From Pseudorhodoplanes sp. (GTDB lineage Bacteria; Pseudomonadota; Alphaproteobacteria; Rhizobiales; Xanthobacteraceae), in NCBI GenBank assembly GCA_032027085.1, contig JAVSMS010000001.1:529711-593710 (forward strand): 64,000 bases of DNA, given 5' to 3'. The notes under the pieces were generated by a model, which was given only the letters and a program-made list of their open reading frames with translations, did not search any database and was not told where the DNA came from. Both the position numbers and the translations under genes were made by a program. Positions 18,509-27,396 of the stretch are shown here, in pieces. How positions within the stretch are numbered: position 1 is the stretch's first letter; every line of letters starts with the position of its first letter.

Positions 18509-18547
18509 ATCCCTCCACCTTGTGGGAAGGGTCAGGGGTGGGGGTCC
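18509..18547. repeat. Palindromic repeat B, degenerate copy
   Basis: ATCCCTCCACCTTGTGGGAAGGGTCAGGGGTGGGGGTCC matches the layout of the repeats bracketing the DUF559 gene, with mismatched arms. It lies between the second P-loop ATPase and the convergent alpha/beta-fold gene. Confidence 0.55.
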
Positions 18548-18585
18548 ATCGAAAGAGACAACGCTTTCGCCACTCGCAATTGGGT

Positions 18586-19380
18586 TCAGCGCGCGCTCAG
18601 TTCCGCGTAAAATTCCAGCATTTCCCGTACCAGCTCCCCCGGCGCCTGCGTCGGCGCGACATGCGCGGCATCGATCACCACAACACGCGCGTCCTTGATC
18701 TGCGCCGCGACGCGCCCGGCCTCTTCCGGCGGACGCAGGCCGTCATGCTCGCCTGCGATCACAAGCACCGGACATTGCAGCTTGCCGAGATCGGGCACCG
18801 CGTCGAAATCGATGAAGGCGCGGTTGAGCGCGGCGTAGCTCTCCGGATCGTTGGCGAGGAAGCGCGCGCGATAGGCTTCGTACATGGTTTTGTCGCGGAT
18901 CACGGCCGGCGGATAGGAGCGGCTGAGCGTATCGTCCACCACCGCCTGCATGCCTTCCTTCGCCACCAGCGCCGCGCGGTCGCGCAAATAGACCTTGCGA
19001 TCCGGCACCACACCCATGACCGGCGCCGCCAGCACCAGCGATTTCACGCGCCGCGGATGGGCCGCGGCGAAGCGGATGCCGATGCCGGAACCGATCGCGG
19101 TGCCGGCGATATGACACGACGCAATTCCGAAATGATCCAGCATCGCGCCGACATCGTTCACAAGCGTGTCGATTGCAAAATCGCCGCGCAGCTTTTCGGA
19201 TTGGCCTGCCCCGCGCGAATCGTAGCGCAGCACCCGGAAATGCTTCGCCAGTTCCGGCACGGCGGGTGTCCATGACTCGAGCGACCCGCCGAGTTCATGC
19301 AGCAGCACCAGCCATTCGCCGCCATGCCCTGCAATATCGGTGCGGAAGCGAACACCTCCAAGCCCCACCTGATCCATCAA
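18586..19380 (-). CDS. Alpha/beta-hydrolase-fold protein lacking the nucleophile serine
   Basis: A 264-residue protein resembling 3-oxoadipate enol-lactonase (PcaD-like) hydrolases. The oxyanion-side loop HELGGS, the core YDSRGAGQSE, an acid in AGEHDGLRPPE (~residue 212) and a late His in DAAHVAPTQAPGE (~240) are present. At the nucleophile elbow, where GHSxG is expected, the sequence reads AGTAIGSG (~residue 95), so alanine replaces serine. I checked this codon by codon (GGC ACC GCG ATC GGT). The protein may therefore be a non-hydrolytic member, use another residue, or be inactive. It is convergent with the P-loop pair. No aromatic catabolism genes adjoin it. Confidence 0.85.
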   Translation of the reverse strand: MMDQVGLGGVRFRTDIAGHGGEWLVLLHELGGSLESWTPAVPELAKHFRVLRYDSRGAGQSEKLRGDFAIDTLVNDVGAMLDHFGIASCHIAGTAIGSGIGIRFAAAHPRRVKSLVLAAPVMGVVPDRKVYLRDRAALVAKEGMQAVVDDTLSRSYPPAVIRDKTMYEAYRARFLANDPESYAALNRAFIDFDAVPDLGKLQCPVLVIAGEHDGLRPPEEAGRVAAQIKDARVVVIDAAHVAPTQAPGELVREMLEFYAELSAR

Positions 19381-19534
19381 CTTATTTCCCGAATGACAAA
19401 GGCTGTTTCACGCCCGATCAACCATGAATGGTGCCCTCATCACAAGTGCGTTTCTTGCATTGTGATGAGCATGGCCTCCCCCTAGCATCGCGGAATTGCC
19501 GATGATGAATCCGAATTGCGATCCGGGAGTTTGC

Positions 19535-20899
19535 ATGACTACCGCCCTGTCTCGCCGTGCCTTCATTGCCTCATTCGCCCTGACAACCGTCATCGGCCTG
19601 CAATGCGCGCTTGCGCAGGACGCCGCGCCGGGCGCCGTCACCCTGTTCGAAAACGTGCGCATCTTCGACGGCAAGTCCGGCACCCTCTCGGCGCCGTCAC
19701 ACGTTCTGGTCAGGGGCAACATCATCGAGCGCATTTCCGCCGCGCCGATCCCGACCGATCGCCGCGCCGATACGCGCATCATCGACGGCGGCGGACGCAC
19801 CCTGATGCCGGGCCTGATCGACGCGCACTGGCACGCGGCTCTGATCCGGGTGACTCCGGCGGAGTCGATGGGTGACGTTACTTTTAGCTCCCTCCTGGCT
19901 GGCGCCGAGGCAACGGACACCTTGATGCGCGGCTTCACCACCGTCCGCGACGTGGGCGGGCCGGTGTTCGGCCTCAAGCGCGCGATCGACGAAGGCGTCC
20001 TCGCCGGTCCGCGCATCTACCCCTCCGGTGCCGTGATCACAGTGACGAGCGGGCATGGGGATTTCCGTCAACTCACCGACTTGCCGCGCACTGTCGGCGG
20101 CGTGCTTCACCGCATGGAGCAGCTCGGCGGAAGCATGGTCGCGGACAGCCCGGACGAGGTGCGTCTGCGCACACGCGAACAGCTCATGCAGGGGGCCTCC
20201 CAGATCAAGCTGACGGCGGGCGGCGGGGTGTCGTCGCCCTTCAGTCCGATCGACGTGACCACCTTCACCGCGGAGGAACTGCGTGCCGCGGTGGAAGCGG
20301 CGGAGAATTGGGGCACCTACGTCACCGTGCATGCCTTTACGCCGGCCGCGATCCAGCGGGCCATCGCCGTTGGGGTGAAGGTTATCGAGCACGGCATGCT
20401 GATGGACGATGCGACCGCCAAGCTGATGGCCGAAAAGGGCATCTGGCTGAGCATGCAGCCGTTGCCTGAGGGCCTGCGGCTGGGCTTTCCGGAGGGCTCT
20501 GTACAACGCGCCAAGGCGGATGAGGTCTGGCCCGGCATCGCCAAGACCTACGAATTGGCAAAGAAGTATAAGCTGAAGACGGCATGGGGCACCGACGTCC
20601 TGTTCTCCGCCGCGCTGGCGAAGCAGCAGGGCGCGATTCTCGCGTCGCTCACCCGCTGGTACACGCCCGCCGAAGCGCTCGTGATGGCAACCAGCACCAA
20701 CGCCGAACTGCTGGCCCTCACCGGCCTGCGCAATCCCTATCCCGGCAAGCTCGGTGTCATAGAGCACGGCGCGCTCGCCGACCTGCTGCTGGTCGACGGC
20801 GATCCGCTCGCGAATATCGCGCTCGTTGCAGATCCGGCGAAGAACTTCGTGGTCATCATGAAGGATGGCAGGATTCACAAGAATACACTAAGCAAGTGA
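19535..20899 (+). CDS. Exported amidohydrolase-family protein
   Basis: A 454-residue metal-dependent hydrolase of the amidohydrolase superfamily (imidazolonepropionase/prolidase-like branch). The N-terminus contains SRRAFIASFALTTVIGLQCA, a Tat-type twin-arginine signal, so export in folded form is likely. The metal-binding HxH motif appears as DAHWHAALI (~residue 93), and later ligands lie in TVHAFTP, VIEHG and WGTDVLF. The start at 19535 is preceded by GGGAG at the correct distance; the upstream TTG/ATG codons lack one. Likely substrates are cyclic amides or dipeptides, but the sequence does not decide. It is divergent from the alpha/beta-fold gene. Confidence 0.87.
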   Translation: MTTALSRRAFIASFALTTVIGLQCALAQDAAPGAVTLFENVRIFDGKSGTLSAPSHVLVRGNIIERISAAPIPTDRRADTRIIDGGGRTLMPGLIDAHWHAALIRVTPAESMGDVTFSSLLAGAEATDTLMRGFTTVRDVGGPVFGLKRAIDEGVLAGPRIYPSGAVITVTSGHGDFRQLTDLPRTVGGVLHRMEQLGGSMVADSPDEVRLRTREQLMQGASQIKLTAGGGVSSPFSPIDVTTFTAEELRAAVEAAENWGTYVTVHAFTPAAIQRAIAVGVKVIEHGMLMDDATAKLMAEKGIWLSMQPLPEGLRLGFPEGSVQRAKADEVWPGIAKTYELAKKYKLKTAWGTDVLFSAALAKQQGAILASLTRWYTPAEALVMATSTNAELLALTGLRNPYPGKLGVIEHGALADLLLVDGDPLANIALVADPAKNFVVIMKDGRIHKNTLSK

Positions 20900-20954
20900 G
20901 GCTCGATCAATCGACCTGCACCTCTTGCGTCAACGGGAGCGCCGCCGACCAAGC

Positions 20955-22004
20955 ATGCATAAGCCGCCGAGCAAAGCCGAAGGAGCCGCCGCTTCACATC
21001 GCACGTTCCTCTCCAGGATTCTCGGCTGGCTGATCGCAGGGATCTGGTTGCTGGCACAGCTGCTCCTCATCGGATGGGCCAGCCTGGCGATCTATTTTTC
21101 GAACCTGCCATGGCCCTGGCTGCGCCTTGCATTGGCGGTGTCCTTTGCAGCCTTCGCGGCCTGGGCCTTCTGGGTGTCGCGGCAACGGCATATGCGCGTG
21201 GCCCTCGCCATAACGTATCTCGGCGTGGTCGCATGGTGGATCGCCATTCCTCCCTCGCACGATCGCAACTGGCGGCCGGAATTTGCGGTCATGCCGCGTG
21301 CCCATATCGACGGCGACCACGTGCGCCTGACCGGGGTGCGCGATTTCGATTACCGCACCCGCAACGATTTCACAGTGCGCTATGAGGAGCGCGAGGTGCA
21401 GCTGTCGCACCTGACCGGGCTGGATTTCTACGTCTCATACTGGCGCGAAGGCTTGGTGGCACACACCTTCCTGAGCTTCATTTTCGACAACGCGCCGCCG
21501 CTGAGCATTTCCATCGAGACGCGGCCGGAGGTCGGCGAGGGCTTTGCACCCGTCGCCTCCATGTTCAAGCAATTCGAACTGATCTACGTGGTGGGCAGCG
21601 AGCGCGACCTCGTGGGGGTGCGCACAAATCACCGGCGCGAGACGACCTACCTCTATCGTCTCAACACCTCGGCCGAGGATGCCCGCCGGCTGCTGCTGAT
21701 CTATCTGGCACGGATCAATGAACTCGCCGATCGTCCGGAATTCTATCACCTGTTGAGCAACAACTGCACCCTCAACATCATCCGCTATGCAAACGCCGCC
21801 GGCCGGCAGGGGCGCTTCGACCTGCGTCACCTCTTCAACGGCCTGATCGACAGTTACCTCTATCATTCCGGCCGGGTGAACACGGATTTGCCGTTCGACG
21901 AATTGCGGCGGCGCTCGCTGATCAACGCGGCGGCACAGGCGGCCGGCGACGCGCCCGATTTCTCGCAGCGCATCCGCGCGTCACTGCCGACGATCTCTCG
22001 CTGA
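20955..22004 (+). CDS. DUF4105 domain-containing membrane protein
   Basis: A 349-residue protein with three N-terminal hydrophobic helices (residues ~17-100) followed by a soluble domain of the DUF4105 type (DFYVSYWREGLVAHTFLSF near residue 165). A late conserved HLLSNNCTLNIIRYAN contains the Cys/Asn pattern suggestive of a thiol-peptidase-like fold. The biochemical role is unknown. The start is uncertain: ATG 20955 lacks a strong site, and an in-frame TTG at 20925 is an alternative. It follows the amidohydrolase by 55 bases on the same strand and may share its transcript. Confidence 0.82.
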   Translation: MHKPPSKAEGAAASHRTFLSRILGWLIAGIWLLAQLLLIGWASLAIYFSNLPWPWLRLALAVSFAAFAAWAFWVSRQRHMRVALAITYLGVVAWWIAIPPSHDRNWRPEFAVMPRAHIDGDHVRLTGVRDFDYRTRNDFTVRYEEREVQLSHLTGLDFYVSYWREGLVAHTFLSFIFDNAPPLSISIETRPEVGEGFAPVASMFKQFELIYVVGSERDLVGVRTNHRRETTYLYRLNTSAEDARRLLLIYLARINELADRPEFYHLLSNNCTLNIIRYANAAGRQGRFDLRHLFNGLIDSYLYHSGRVNTDLPFDELRRRSLINAAAQAAGDAPDFSQRIRASLPTISR

Positions 22005-22080
22005 TCCACCCTGATCGGCCGTCGGCAGACTGGGGCGCGGTGATCCCCGGAGCCCATCGTCTTCGCCGCTCGAAACCGCC

Positions 22081-22629
22081 CTAATGCCCCTCGAAGGAAA
22101 CCAGCGTGCGCACATTGACGCCGAGCGCGCGCAGCTTGTCGGCGCCGCCGAGCTCCGGCAGGTCGACCATGAACACCGCGGAGGCCACTTCCGCGCCCAT
22201 CTGGCGCAGCAGCTTCACCGCACCTTCGGCGGTGCCGCCGGTCGCGATCAGGTCGTCGACCAGGATCACGCGCTCGCCCTTCTCCACCGCGTCGGCATGC
22301 ATTTCCATCTCATCAATGCCGTATTCCAGCGAATAGGCCACGCGCACGCTCTTGTGCGGCAGCTTGCCCTTCTTGCGGATCGGAATGAAGCCGGCGGAGA
22401 GCTGATGCGCGATGGCGCCGCCGATGATGAAGCCGCGCGCCTCGATGCCGGCGATCTTGTCGATCTTCGACCCCGCCCACGGCTGCACCAGCTCATCCAC
22501 TGCGCGGCGGAAGGCGCGCGGATTTCCCAACAGGGTGGTGATGTCGCGGAACATGATTCCGGGCTTGGGATAATCCGGAATGGTGCGGATCGCGGCTTTC
22601 AGGTCGTTTTCAAGGACAGGAGAGGTCAT
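22081..22629 (-). CDS. apt: Adenine phosphoribosyltransferase
   Basis: A 182-residue purine-salvage enzyme that converts adenine and PRPP to AMP. The PRPP-binding motif is clear ([20 protein letters not shown], residues ~122-141), as is the N-terminal [18 protein letters not shown] typical of Apt. The length is normal. It lies downstream of mtnP on the same strand with a REP-like element in the gap; MtnP releases adenine from methylthioadenosine, which Apt can recycle, so the neighbourhood makes metabolic sense. Confidence 0.96.
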   Translation of the reverse strand: MTSPVLENDLKAAIRTIPDYPKPGIMFRDITTLLGNPRAFRRAVDELVQPWAGSKIDKIAGIEARGFIIGGAIAHQLSAGFIPIRKKGKLPHKSVRVAYSLEYGIDEMEMHADAVEKGERVILVDDLIATGGTAEGAVKLLRQMGAEVASAVFMVDLPELGGADKLRALGVNVRTLVSFEGH

Positions 22630-22708
22630 TGTGGGTCCGCTTGCGAGAGGAGTGATGCCCGGAGCGGGCGCAATGTGGCGAACGGCGGGGCGTTGTGCAA
22701 CCTCTCTG

Positions 22709-22760
22709 CGTCATCCTGAGATGCGGGCAAATGAAGTGAGCAAGCCTCGAAGGATGATCG
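22709..22760. repeat. REP-like palindrome between mtnP and apt (family A)
   Basis: CGTCATCCTGAG at the left pairs with CTCGAAGGATGATCG at the right, with an AAATGAAGTGAGC centre. It is the same family as the element at 51-102 and lies in the 197-base gap between two salvage genes. Confidence 0.6.
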
Positions 22761-22826
22761 GCCCCACGCTGCCTGCCATCCGGATTGGTCCCACATGACG
22801 ATCCGCTTGTAGCACCCGACAAAAAT

Positions 22827-23702
22827 CTACACGCCGAGCACCCTGCCCGCCACCGCATCGAGCTTTTTCAGAAGCTCGGGATCGCGCGCCTCCGGCGCGG
22901 TGATGAACGCATTGTCGAGCGCGCGGTCGGAGCCGATCGGGCACGGCTCATGCTCGCGCGGGAAATCCTTTGCCAGCTGCGCCACCAGCGTCTTTGCCTT
23001 CTCGGCATTCGACACCAGCACCTTGATCACGTCCTGCACCGTCACCGCGTCGTGGTCGGGGTGCCAGCAATCATAATCGGTCACCATGGCGACGGTGGCG
23101 TAACAGATCTCCGCCTCGCGCGCGAGCTTGGCTTCCGGCATGTTGGTCATGCCGATCACCGAATAACCGAGCTGCTTGTAGGTCATGCTCTCCGCATAGG
23201 AGGAGAATTGCGGGCCCTCCATGCACACATAGGTGCCGTCGCGCACGACCGGGATACCGGCCGCCTGCGCCGCTGCAGCGAGATGGATGCGCAATCGCGG
23301 CGAGACCGGATGTGCCATCGACACATGCACCACGCAGCCCTTGCCGAAGAAGGAGCTTTCGCGCTTGTGCGTGCGGTCGACGAACTGGTCAACCAGCACG
23401 AATGTGCCGGGCGGCAATTCCTCCTTGAACGAACCACAGGCCGACACCGAGACAAGATCGGTCACGCCGGCGCGCTTGAGCACGTCGATATTGGCGCGGT
23501 AGTTGATGTCGGAGGGCGACAGGCGATGCCCCTTGTCGTGCCGTGGCAGGAACACCACCGGCAGTCCCGCCATCTCGCCGATGCGTAGCGGCCCCGACGG
23601 CTCGCCCCAGGGACTTCTGATGTGCTCCTCGCGCACATTCTGCAGGCCGGGCAGATCGTAGATGCCGGAGCCGCCAATGATGCCGAGAACCGCGCGTGTC
23701 AT
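22827..23702 (-). CDS. mtnP: S-methyl-5'-thioadenosine phosphorylase
   Basis: A 291-residue enzyme that phosphorolyses 5'-methylthioadenosine to adenine and methylthioribose-1-phosphate, linking polyamine synthesis to methionine salvage. The N-terminus LGIIGGSGIYDLPGL and the motifs PRHDKGHRLSPSDINYRANI and MTNMPEAKLAREAEICYATV are diagnostic of the MTAP branch of purine nucleoside phosphorylases. ATG 23702 has a GGAGGACTA site directly before it, so the eight upstream in-frame codons are excluded. The bc1 operon terminator lies just upstream. Confidence 0.96.
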   Translation of the reverse strand: MTRAVLGIIGGSGIYDLPGLQNVREEHIRSPWGEPSGPLRIGEMAGLPVVFLPRHDKGHRLSPSDINYRANIDVLKRAGVTDLVSVSACGSFKEELPPGTFVLVDQFVDRTHKRESSFFGKGCVVHVSMAHPVSPRLRIHLAAAAQAAGIPVVRDGTYVCMEGPQFSSYAESMTYKQLGYSVIGMTNMPEAKLAREAEICYATVAMVTDYDCWHPDHDAVTVQDVIKVLVSNAEKAKTLVAQLAKDFPREHEPCPIGSDRALDNAFITAPEARDPELLKKLDAVAGRVLGV

Positions 23703-23733
23703 TAGTCCTCCGCCTGCCATCGTCACAAACGCA

Positions 23734-23755
23734 AAGGGCCCCGTTCGGGGCCCTT
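23734..23755 (-). terminator. Terminator of the cytochrome bc1 operon
   Basis: A perfect 9-bp hairpin AAGGGCCCC-GTTC-GGGGCCCTT lies 22 bases past the cytochrome c1 stop codon. On the minus strand it is followed by a weak T-containing tail (TGCGTTTG). Confidence 0.7.
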
Positions 23756-23777
23756 CGTCAACTCACAAAATTCCGCC

Positions 23778-24623
23778 TCACGCGTGCTTGTGCACGTCGG
23801 CCCAGACCTTCTTCTTGGTGAAGTAGAGCAGGCCCGCGAACACGATGAGGAAGATCATCACCTGGAAGCCGATGCGCTTGCGCGCTTCCATGTGCGGCTC
23901 CGCCGTCCACATCAGGAAGGCGGTAACGTCCTTGGCATATTGCTCGACGGTCTGCGGCGTGCCGTCGTCATAAGTCACCTGATCCGCGCTGAGCGGATTC
24001 GGCATGCCGATGGCGTGGCCGGGAAAATACTTGTTGTAGTTCGAGCCCTCGGGCAGGTTGAAGCCCTGCGGCGCGTCCTCATAGCCGGTCAAGAGCGCGA
24101 CGATATAGTCGGGGCCCTGCTCCTGATATTGCGTGAAGATATCGAAGATGAAACGCGGAAAGCCGCGCTCATAGGTGCGCGCCTTGGCGATCACCGACAG
24201 ATCCGGCGGCAGCGCGCCGCCATTCGCAGTGCGCGCGGCATTGTCGTTCGGGAACGGGCTCGGGAAGCGGTCGGCCGGACGTCCCGAGCGCTCGAACATT
24301 TCGCCGGCGTCGTTCGGACCGTCCTGCACCTTGTATTCTGCCGCAAGCGCCGCCACTTGCGCCGCGCTGTAGCCGGGGCCGCCCGGCTCGGCGAGATTGC
24401 GGAAGGAGACCAGCGACAGGCTGTGGCAGCTCGCGCAGACCTCTTTGTAGACCCTGAAACCGCGCTGCAATTGCGCGCGGTCGAAAAGCCCGAACGGTCC
24501 AGAGAAGGACCATGTCTGCCGCGGCGGCTCCGGCGTGCCTTCGGCGGCACCGGCCGGCATTGCGAAAGGCGTAGCGAGACCAGCCGCCAGCACCAGCGCG
24601 AGAAGAGGGCGTTGCAACGTCAT
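23778..24623 (-). CDS. petC: Cytochrome c1 of the bc1 complex
   Basis: A 281-residue c-type cytochrome subunit of ubiquinol:cytochrome c oxidoreductase. It has a signal peptide (~residues 1-26), the haem-binding CASCH motif (~residue 62), a methionine-ligand region GHAIGMPNPLS (~205) and a C-terminal membrane anchor (VMIFLIVFAGLLYF). ATG 24623 has a GGAGACAGG site; an in-frame GTG at 24644 overlaps the cytochrome b stop codon. In Bradyrhizobium the b and c1 proteins are made as one fbcH precursor; here they are separate. Confidence 0.96.
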   Translation of the reverse strand: MTLQRPLLALVLAAGLATPFAMPAGAAEGTPEPPRQTWSFSGPFGLFDRAQLQRGFRVYKEVCASCHSLSLVSFRNLAEPGGPGYSAAQVAALAAEYKVQDGPNDAGEMFERSGRPADRFPSPFPNDNAARTANGGALPPDLSVIAKARTYERGFPRFIFDIFTQYQEQGPDYIVALLTGYEDAPQGFNLPEGSNYNKYFPGHAIGMPNPLSADQVTYDDGTPQTVEQYAKDVTAFLMWTAEPHMEARKRIGFQVMIFLIVFAGLLYFTKKKVWADVHKHA

Positions 24624-24640
24624 GACCTGTCTCCGCTCCT

Positions 24641-25879
24641 TCACGCTTTCTTGGCCGCGGCCGCGCCCAGCACCGATTCCTCGATCGAGTTCGGCAACGG
24701 CTTTGTTTTCTCAAACAATCCGAGCAGCGGCAGGATGATGATGAAGTGAGCAAAATAATACGCGGTGAGGATGCGCGCGGCGATGACATAGCCGCCTTCC
24801 GCGGGCTTGGCGCCAAGCCAGCCGAGGCCGAGGCAGACCGCGACGAATATCCAGAAGAACTGGCGGAACAGCGGCCGATAGCGGGCCGACTTCACCCGCG
24901 ACGTGTCGAGCCAGGGCAGGAACATCAGGATCAGGATCGAGGCGAACAGCGCGATGACGCCCAGGAGCTTGTTCGGGATCGCGCGCAGGATCGCGTAGAA
25001 CGGCAGGTAATACCATTCCGGCACGATATGCGCCGGCGTCACCGCCGGATTGGCCGGAATGTAATTGTCGGCATGGCCCAGATAGTTCGGTGTGTAGAAC
25101 ACGAACCAGGCGAACATAATCATGAACACCACCATGAAGAAGGAGTCCTTGATCGTCGCATAAGGCGTGAACGGCACCGTGTCCTTGGCGCTCTTGGGCT
25201 CGATGCCGGTCGGGTTGTTCTGGCCCGCGACATGCAGCGCCCAGACATGCAGCACCACGACGCCGGCGATCACGAAGGGCAGAAGATAATGTAGCGAGAA
25301 GAAGCGCTGCAGCGTCGGATTGCCGATTGCGAAACCGCCCCACAGCCAGGTGACGACCGCCTCGCCGACCCAGGGGATCGCCGAGAAGAAATTGGTGATG
25401 ACGGTGGCGCCCCAGAAGCTCATCTGGCCCCAGGGCAGCGTGTAGCCGAGGAAGCCGGTCGCCATCATCAGCAGATAAATAATGACGCCGAGGATCCACA
25501 GCACCTCGCGCGGCTCCTTGTAGGAGCCGTAATACATGCCGCGGAACATATGGATGTAGACGGCGATGAAGAACATCGACGCGCCGTTGGAATGCAGATA
25601 GCGCAAGAGCCAGCCGTAATTCACGTCACGCATGATGTGCTCGACGGAATTGAACGCCATCGTTTCATGCGGCGTGTAATGCATCACCAGCACGATGCCG
25701 GTGATGATCTGCGCAGCGAGCATGAAGCTCAGGATGCCGCCGAAGGTCCACCAGTAGTTCAGGTTGCGCGGTGTCGGATAGGCGACGAACGAAGAATAGA
25801 CGAGGCCTGCGATCGGCAGCCGGCGCTCCATCCATTTCATGAATGCGCCTTGCGGCTGGTAGGTCGAATGTCCGCTCAT
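24641..25879 (-). CDS. petB: Cytochrome b of the bc1 complex
   Basis: A 412-residue polytopic membrane subunit that binds both haems b and carries the Qo and Qi quinone sites. The Qo-site signature [10 protein letters not shown] (~residue 290) is present, together with paired histidines in the second and fourth helices ([14 protein letters not shown] and [18 protein letters not shown]). The length is normal. It lies between the Rieske and cytochrome c1 genes, with c1 starting 17 bases downstream. The start ([10 protein letters not shown]) is supported by family length. Confidence 0.97.
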   Translation of the reverse strand: MSGHSTYQPQGAFMKWMERRLPIAGLVYSSFVAYPTPRNLNYWWTFGGILSFMLAAQIITGIVLVMHYTPHETMAFNSVEHIMRDVNYGWLLRYLHSNGASMFFIAVYIHMFRGMYYGSYKEPREVLWILGVIIYLLMMATGFLGYTLPWGQMSFWGATVITNFFSAIPWVGEAVVTWLWGGFAIGNPTLQRFFSLHYLLPFVIAGVVVLHVWALHVAGQNNPTGIEPKSAKDTVPFTPYATIKDSFFMVVFMIMFAWFVFYTPNYLGHADNYIPANPAVTPAHIVPEWYYLPFYAILRAIPNKLLGVIALFASILILMFLPWLDTSRVKSARYRPLFRQFFWIFVAVCLGLGWLGAKPAEGGYVIAARILTAYYFAHFIIILPLLGLFEKTKPLPNSIEESVLGAAAAKKA

Positions 25880-25911
25880 GGTGGAACCTTCAGATCAATC
25901 CAATGCGAATG

Positions 25912-26439
25912 TCAGCCGATCCGGATCTTGGTGTCGGAGACGAATTGATAGGGCGGCAAAGCGAGATTGAGCGGCGCCGGACCTTGGCGAATACGGCCCG
26001 AGGTATCGTAGACCGAACCGTGGCAAGGGCAGAAATAACCGTTGTACTCGCCCGAATGCGCGATCGGGATGCAGCCGAGATGGGTGCAGATGCCGATCAG
26101 CACCTGGAAATTGGCATGGCCTTCCTTCACGCGTGCCGAATCCGGCTCCGGGTCGGGCAGGCTTGCCAGATTGACCTTCTGCGCTTCCTCGATCTCTTTC
26201 GGCGTGCGGTGGTTCACGAAGATCGGTTTGCCGCGCCAAAAGACCTTGATGACCTGGCCTTCCGCGATCGGCGTCAGGTCGACCTCGATCGGCGCGCCGG
26301 CGGCGATGGTCGAGGCGTCCGGGTTCATCTGCGAGATGAGCGGCACGGCGACGGCAGCGGCGCCAACGGCTCCGACGGCTCCGGTCGCAATGTAGAGAAA
26401 ATCGCGGCGTGTCTGTCCCGCCGAAGACATGGCTGTCAC
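25912..26439 (-). CDS. petA: Rieske iron-sulfur subunit of the bc1 complex
   Basis: A 175-residue subunit that oxidises ubiquinol and passes an electron to cytochrome c1. It begins with a Tat-type anchor (TRRDFLYIATGAVGAVG) that crosses the membrane once. The [2Fe-2S] ligands lie in CTHLGC (~residue 128) and CPCHGS (~148). A GTG start at 26439 is preferred because GAGGG lies about nine bases before it; ATG 26430 is too far from that site. It is the first gene of the petABC operon; the 259-base gap to trmL must hold its promoter. Confidence 0.96.
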   Translation of the reverse strand: MTAMSSAGQTRRDFLYIATGAVGAVGAAAVAVPLISQMNPDASTIAAGAPIEVDLTPIAEGQVIKVFWRGKPIFVNHRTPKEIEEAQKVNLASLPDPEPDSARVKEGHANFQVLIGICTHLGCIPIAHSGEYNGYFCPCHGSVYDTSGRIRQGPAPLNLALPPYQFVSDTKIRIG

Positions 26440-26698
26440 GGTGCAGTCCCTCTTCCGTCATGCCGAAACCCGCCCTGCGTCCCGAACAACTCGAAACGGG
26501 CCTCGACGAAGTACGTCGTCGAAAGCGAGCGAACCGGCCACATCCGGCCTTGGGGAAAGGCCTTCTGCGGCAATCCGGCGAGGTTCTATTGGCACCCTTG
26601 CCGGGAGAGCGCAAGGTGCCTTTTCAATACCGCTAAAGAGTCGCACAAATCACTCGTACAACGTGACATTTCCGCTTCTCGGGCCTGTTCCAAGCCGC

Positions 26699-27178
26699 AT
26701 GCAGATCGCGCTCTATCAGCCCGATATCCCGCAAAACGCCGGAACGATTCTGCGGCTCTGCGCCTGCCTCGCGGTCAGGGCCCATCTCATTGAACCGGCA
26801 GGCTTTCCGATTTCGGACCGGCATTTCCGCCGGGCCGGCATGGACTATCTCGACCAGGTGGAAATCGGCCGCCACGCGTCCTGGCCGGCCTTCGACGTGT
26901 GGCGGAGAAGCGAGGGGCTGCGGCTCGTGCTCTTCACCACGCGCGGGGCGGTGTCCTATCTGGACCATGCCTTCGACCCGCGCGACGTCCTCCTCTTCGG
27001 CCGGGAATCGGCCGGGGTCCCGGACGAGGTGCAGGCGGCGGCCGAGGCGCGGCTGCTGATCCCGATGCAGCCCGGGATGCGGTCCATCAACGTGGCGATG
27101 ACGGCCGCCATGGCGCTCGGGGAGGCGCTAAGGCAGACTGGCGGCTTCCCGGCAAGCTCGGACACAATGGAGAGGTAG
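26699..27178 (+). CDS. trmL: tRNA (cytidine(34)-2'-O)-methyltransferase
   Basis: A 159-residue SPOUT-superfamily enzyme that methylates the ribose of the wobble nucleotide of certain leucine tRNAs. Diagnostic segments are the start MQIALYQPDIPQNAGTILRL and the C-terminal knot region LLFGRESAGVPDEV and IPMQPGMRSINVAMTAAMAL that binds S-adenosylmethionine. The start at 26699 matches the family; the upstream in-frame extension into the petA promoter region is spurious. It is followed closely by an orphan CopG-like gene and hemF. Confidence 0.95.
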   Translation: MQIALYQPDIPQNAGTILRLCACLAVRAHLIEPAGFPISDRHFRRAGMDYLDQVEIGRHASWPAFDVWRRSEGLRLVLFTTRGAVSYLDHAFDPRDVLLFGRESAGVPDEVQAAAEARLLIPMQPGMRSINVAMTAAMALGEALRQTGGFPASSDTMER

Positions 27179-27180
27179 CC

Positions 27181-27396
27181 ATGCCCACAGTGCGCACCTC
27201 GGAGGGTGCGGCCCCTGACCAGGCGAAATCTGGCGGCCCTCAACTCCTATCAAATAGAAAGAAGGACGACGTACAAATAAGGCTTCGCCTGCCGACAGGG
27301 ACACTCGACCGGATCAAGATCGCGGCCAGCAGACGTGACGTGCCTTATCAATCGCTGATCAAAACGTGGCTGAAAGAAAAGGTCGATGCGGACTGA
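27181..27396 (+). CDS. Orphan CopG/RHH antitoxin-like protein
   Basis: A 71-residue protein lies two bases after the trmL stop codon. Its C-terminal half ([20 protein letters not shown] followed by [11 protein letters not shown]) has the pattern of CopG-type antitoxins of the BrnA-like kind: a beta strand, then two helices of a ribbon-helix-helix DNA-binding fold. No toxin gene of BrnT or other type adjoins it. Its last 11 bases overlap the start of hemF in another frame, so it is probably co-transcribed and translationally coupled. It may be a stand-alone regulator or a relic. Confidence 0.78.
   Translation: MPTVRTSEGAAPDQAKSGGPQLLSNRKKDDVQIRLRLPTGTLDRIKIAASRRDVPYQSLIKTWLKEKVDAD

Noticed and set aside
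19496-19534. Upstream TTG/ATG start for the amidohydrolase
   Set aside because: GGGAG precedes ATG 19535 at correct spacing and the Tat signal then lies at the N-terminus.
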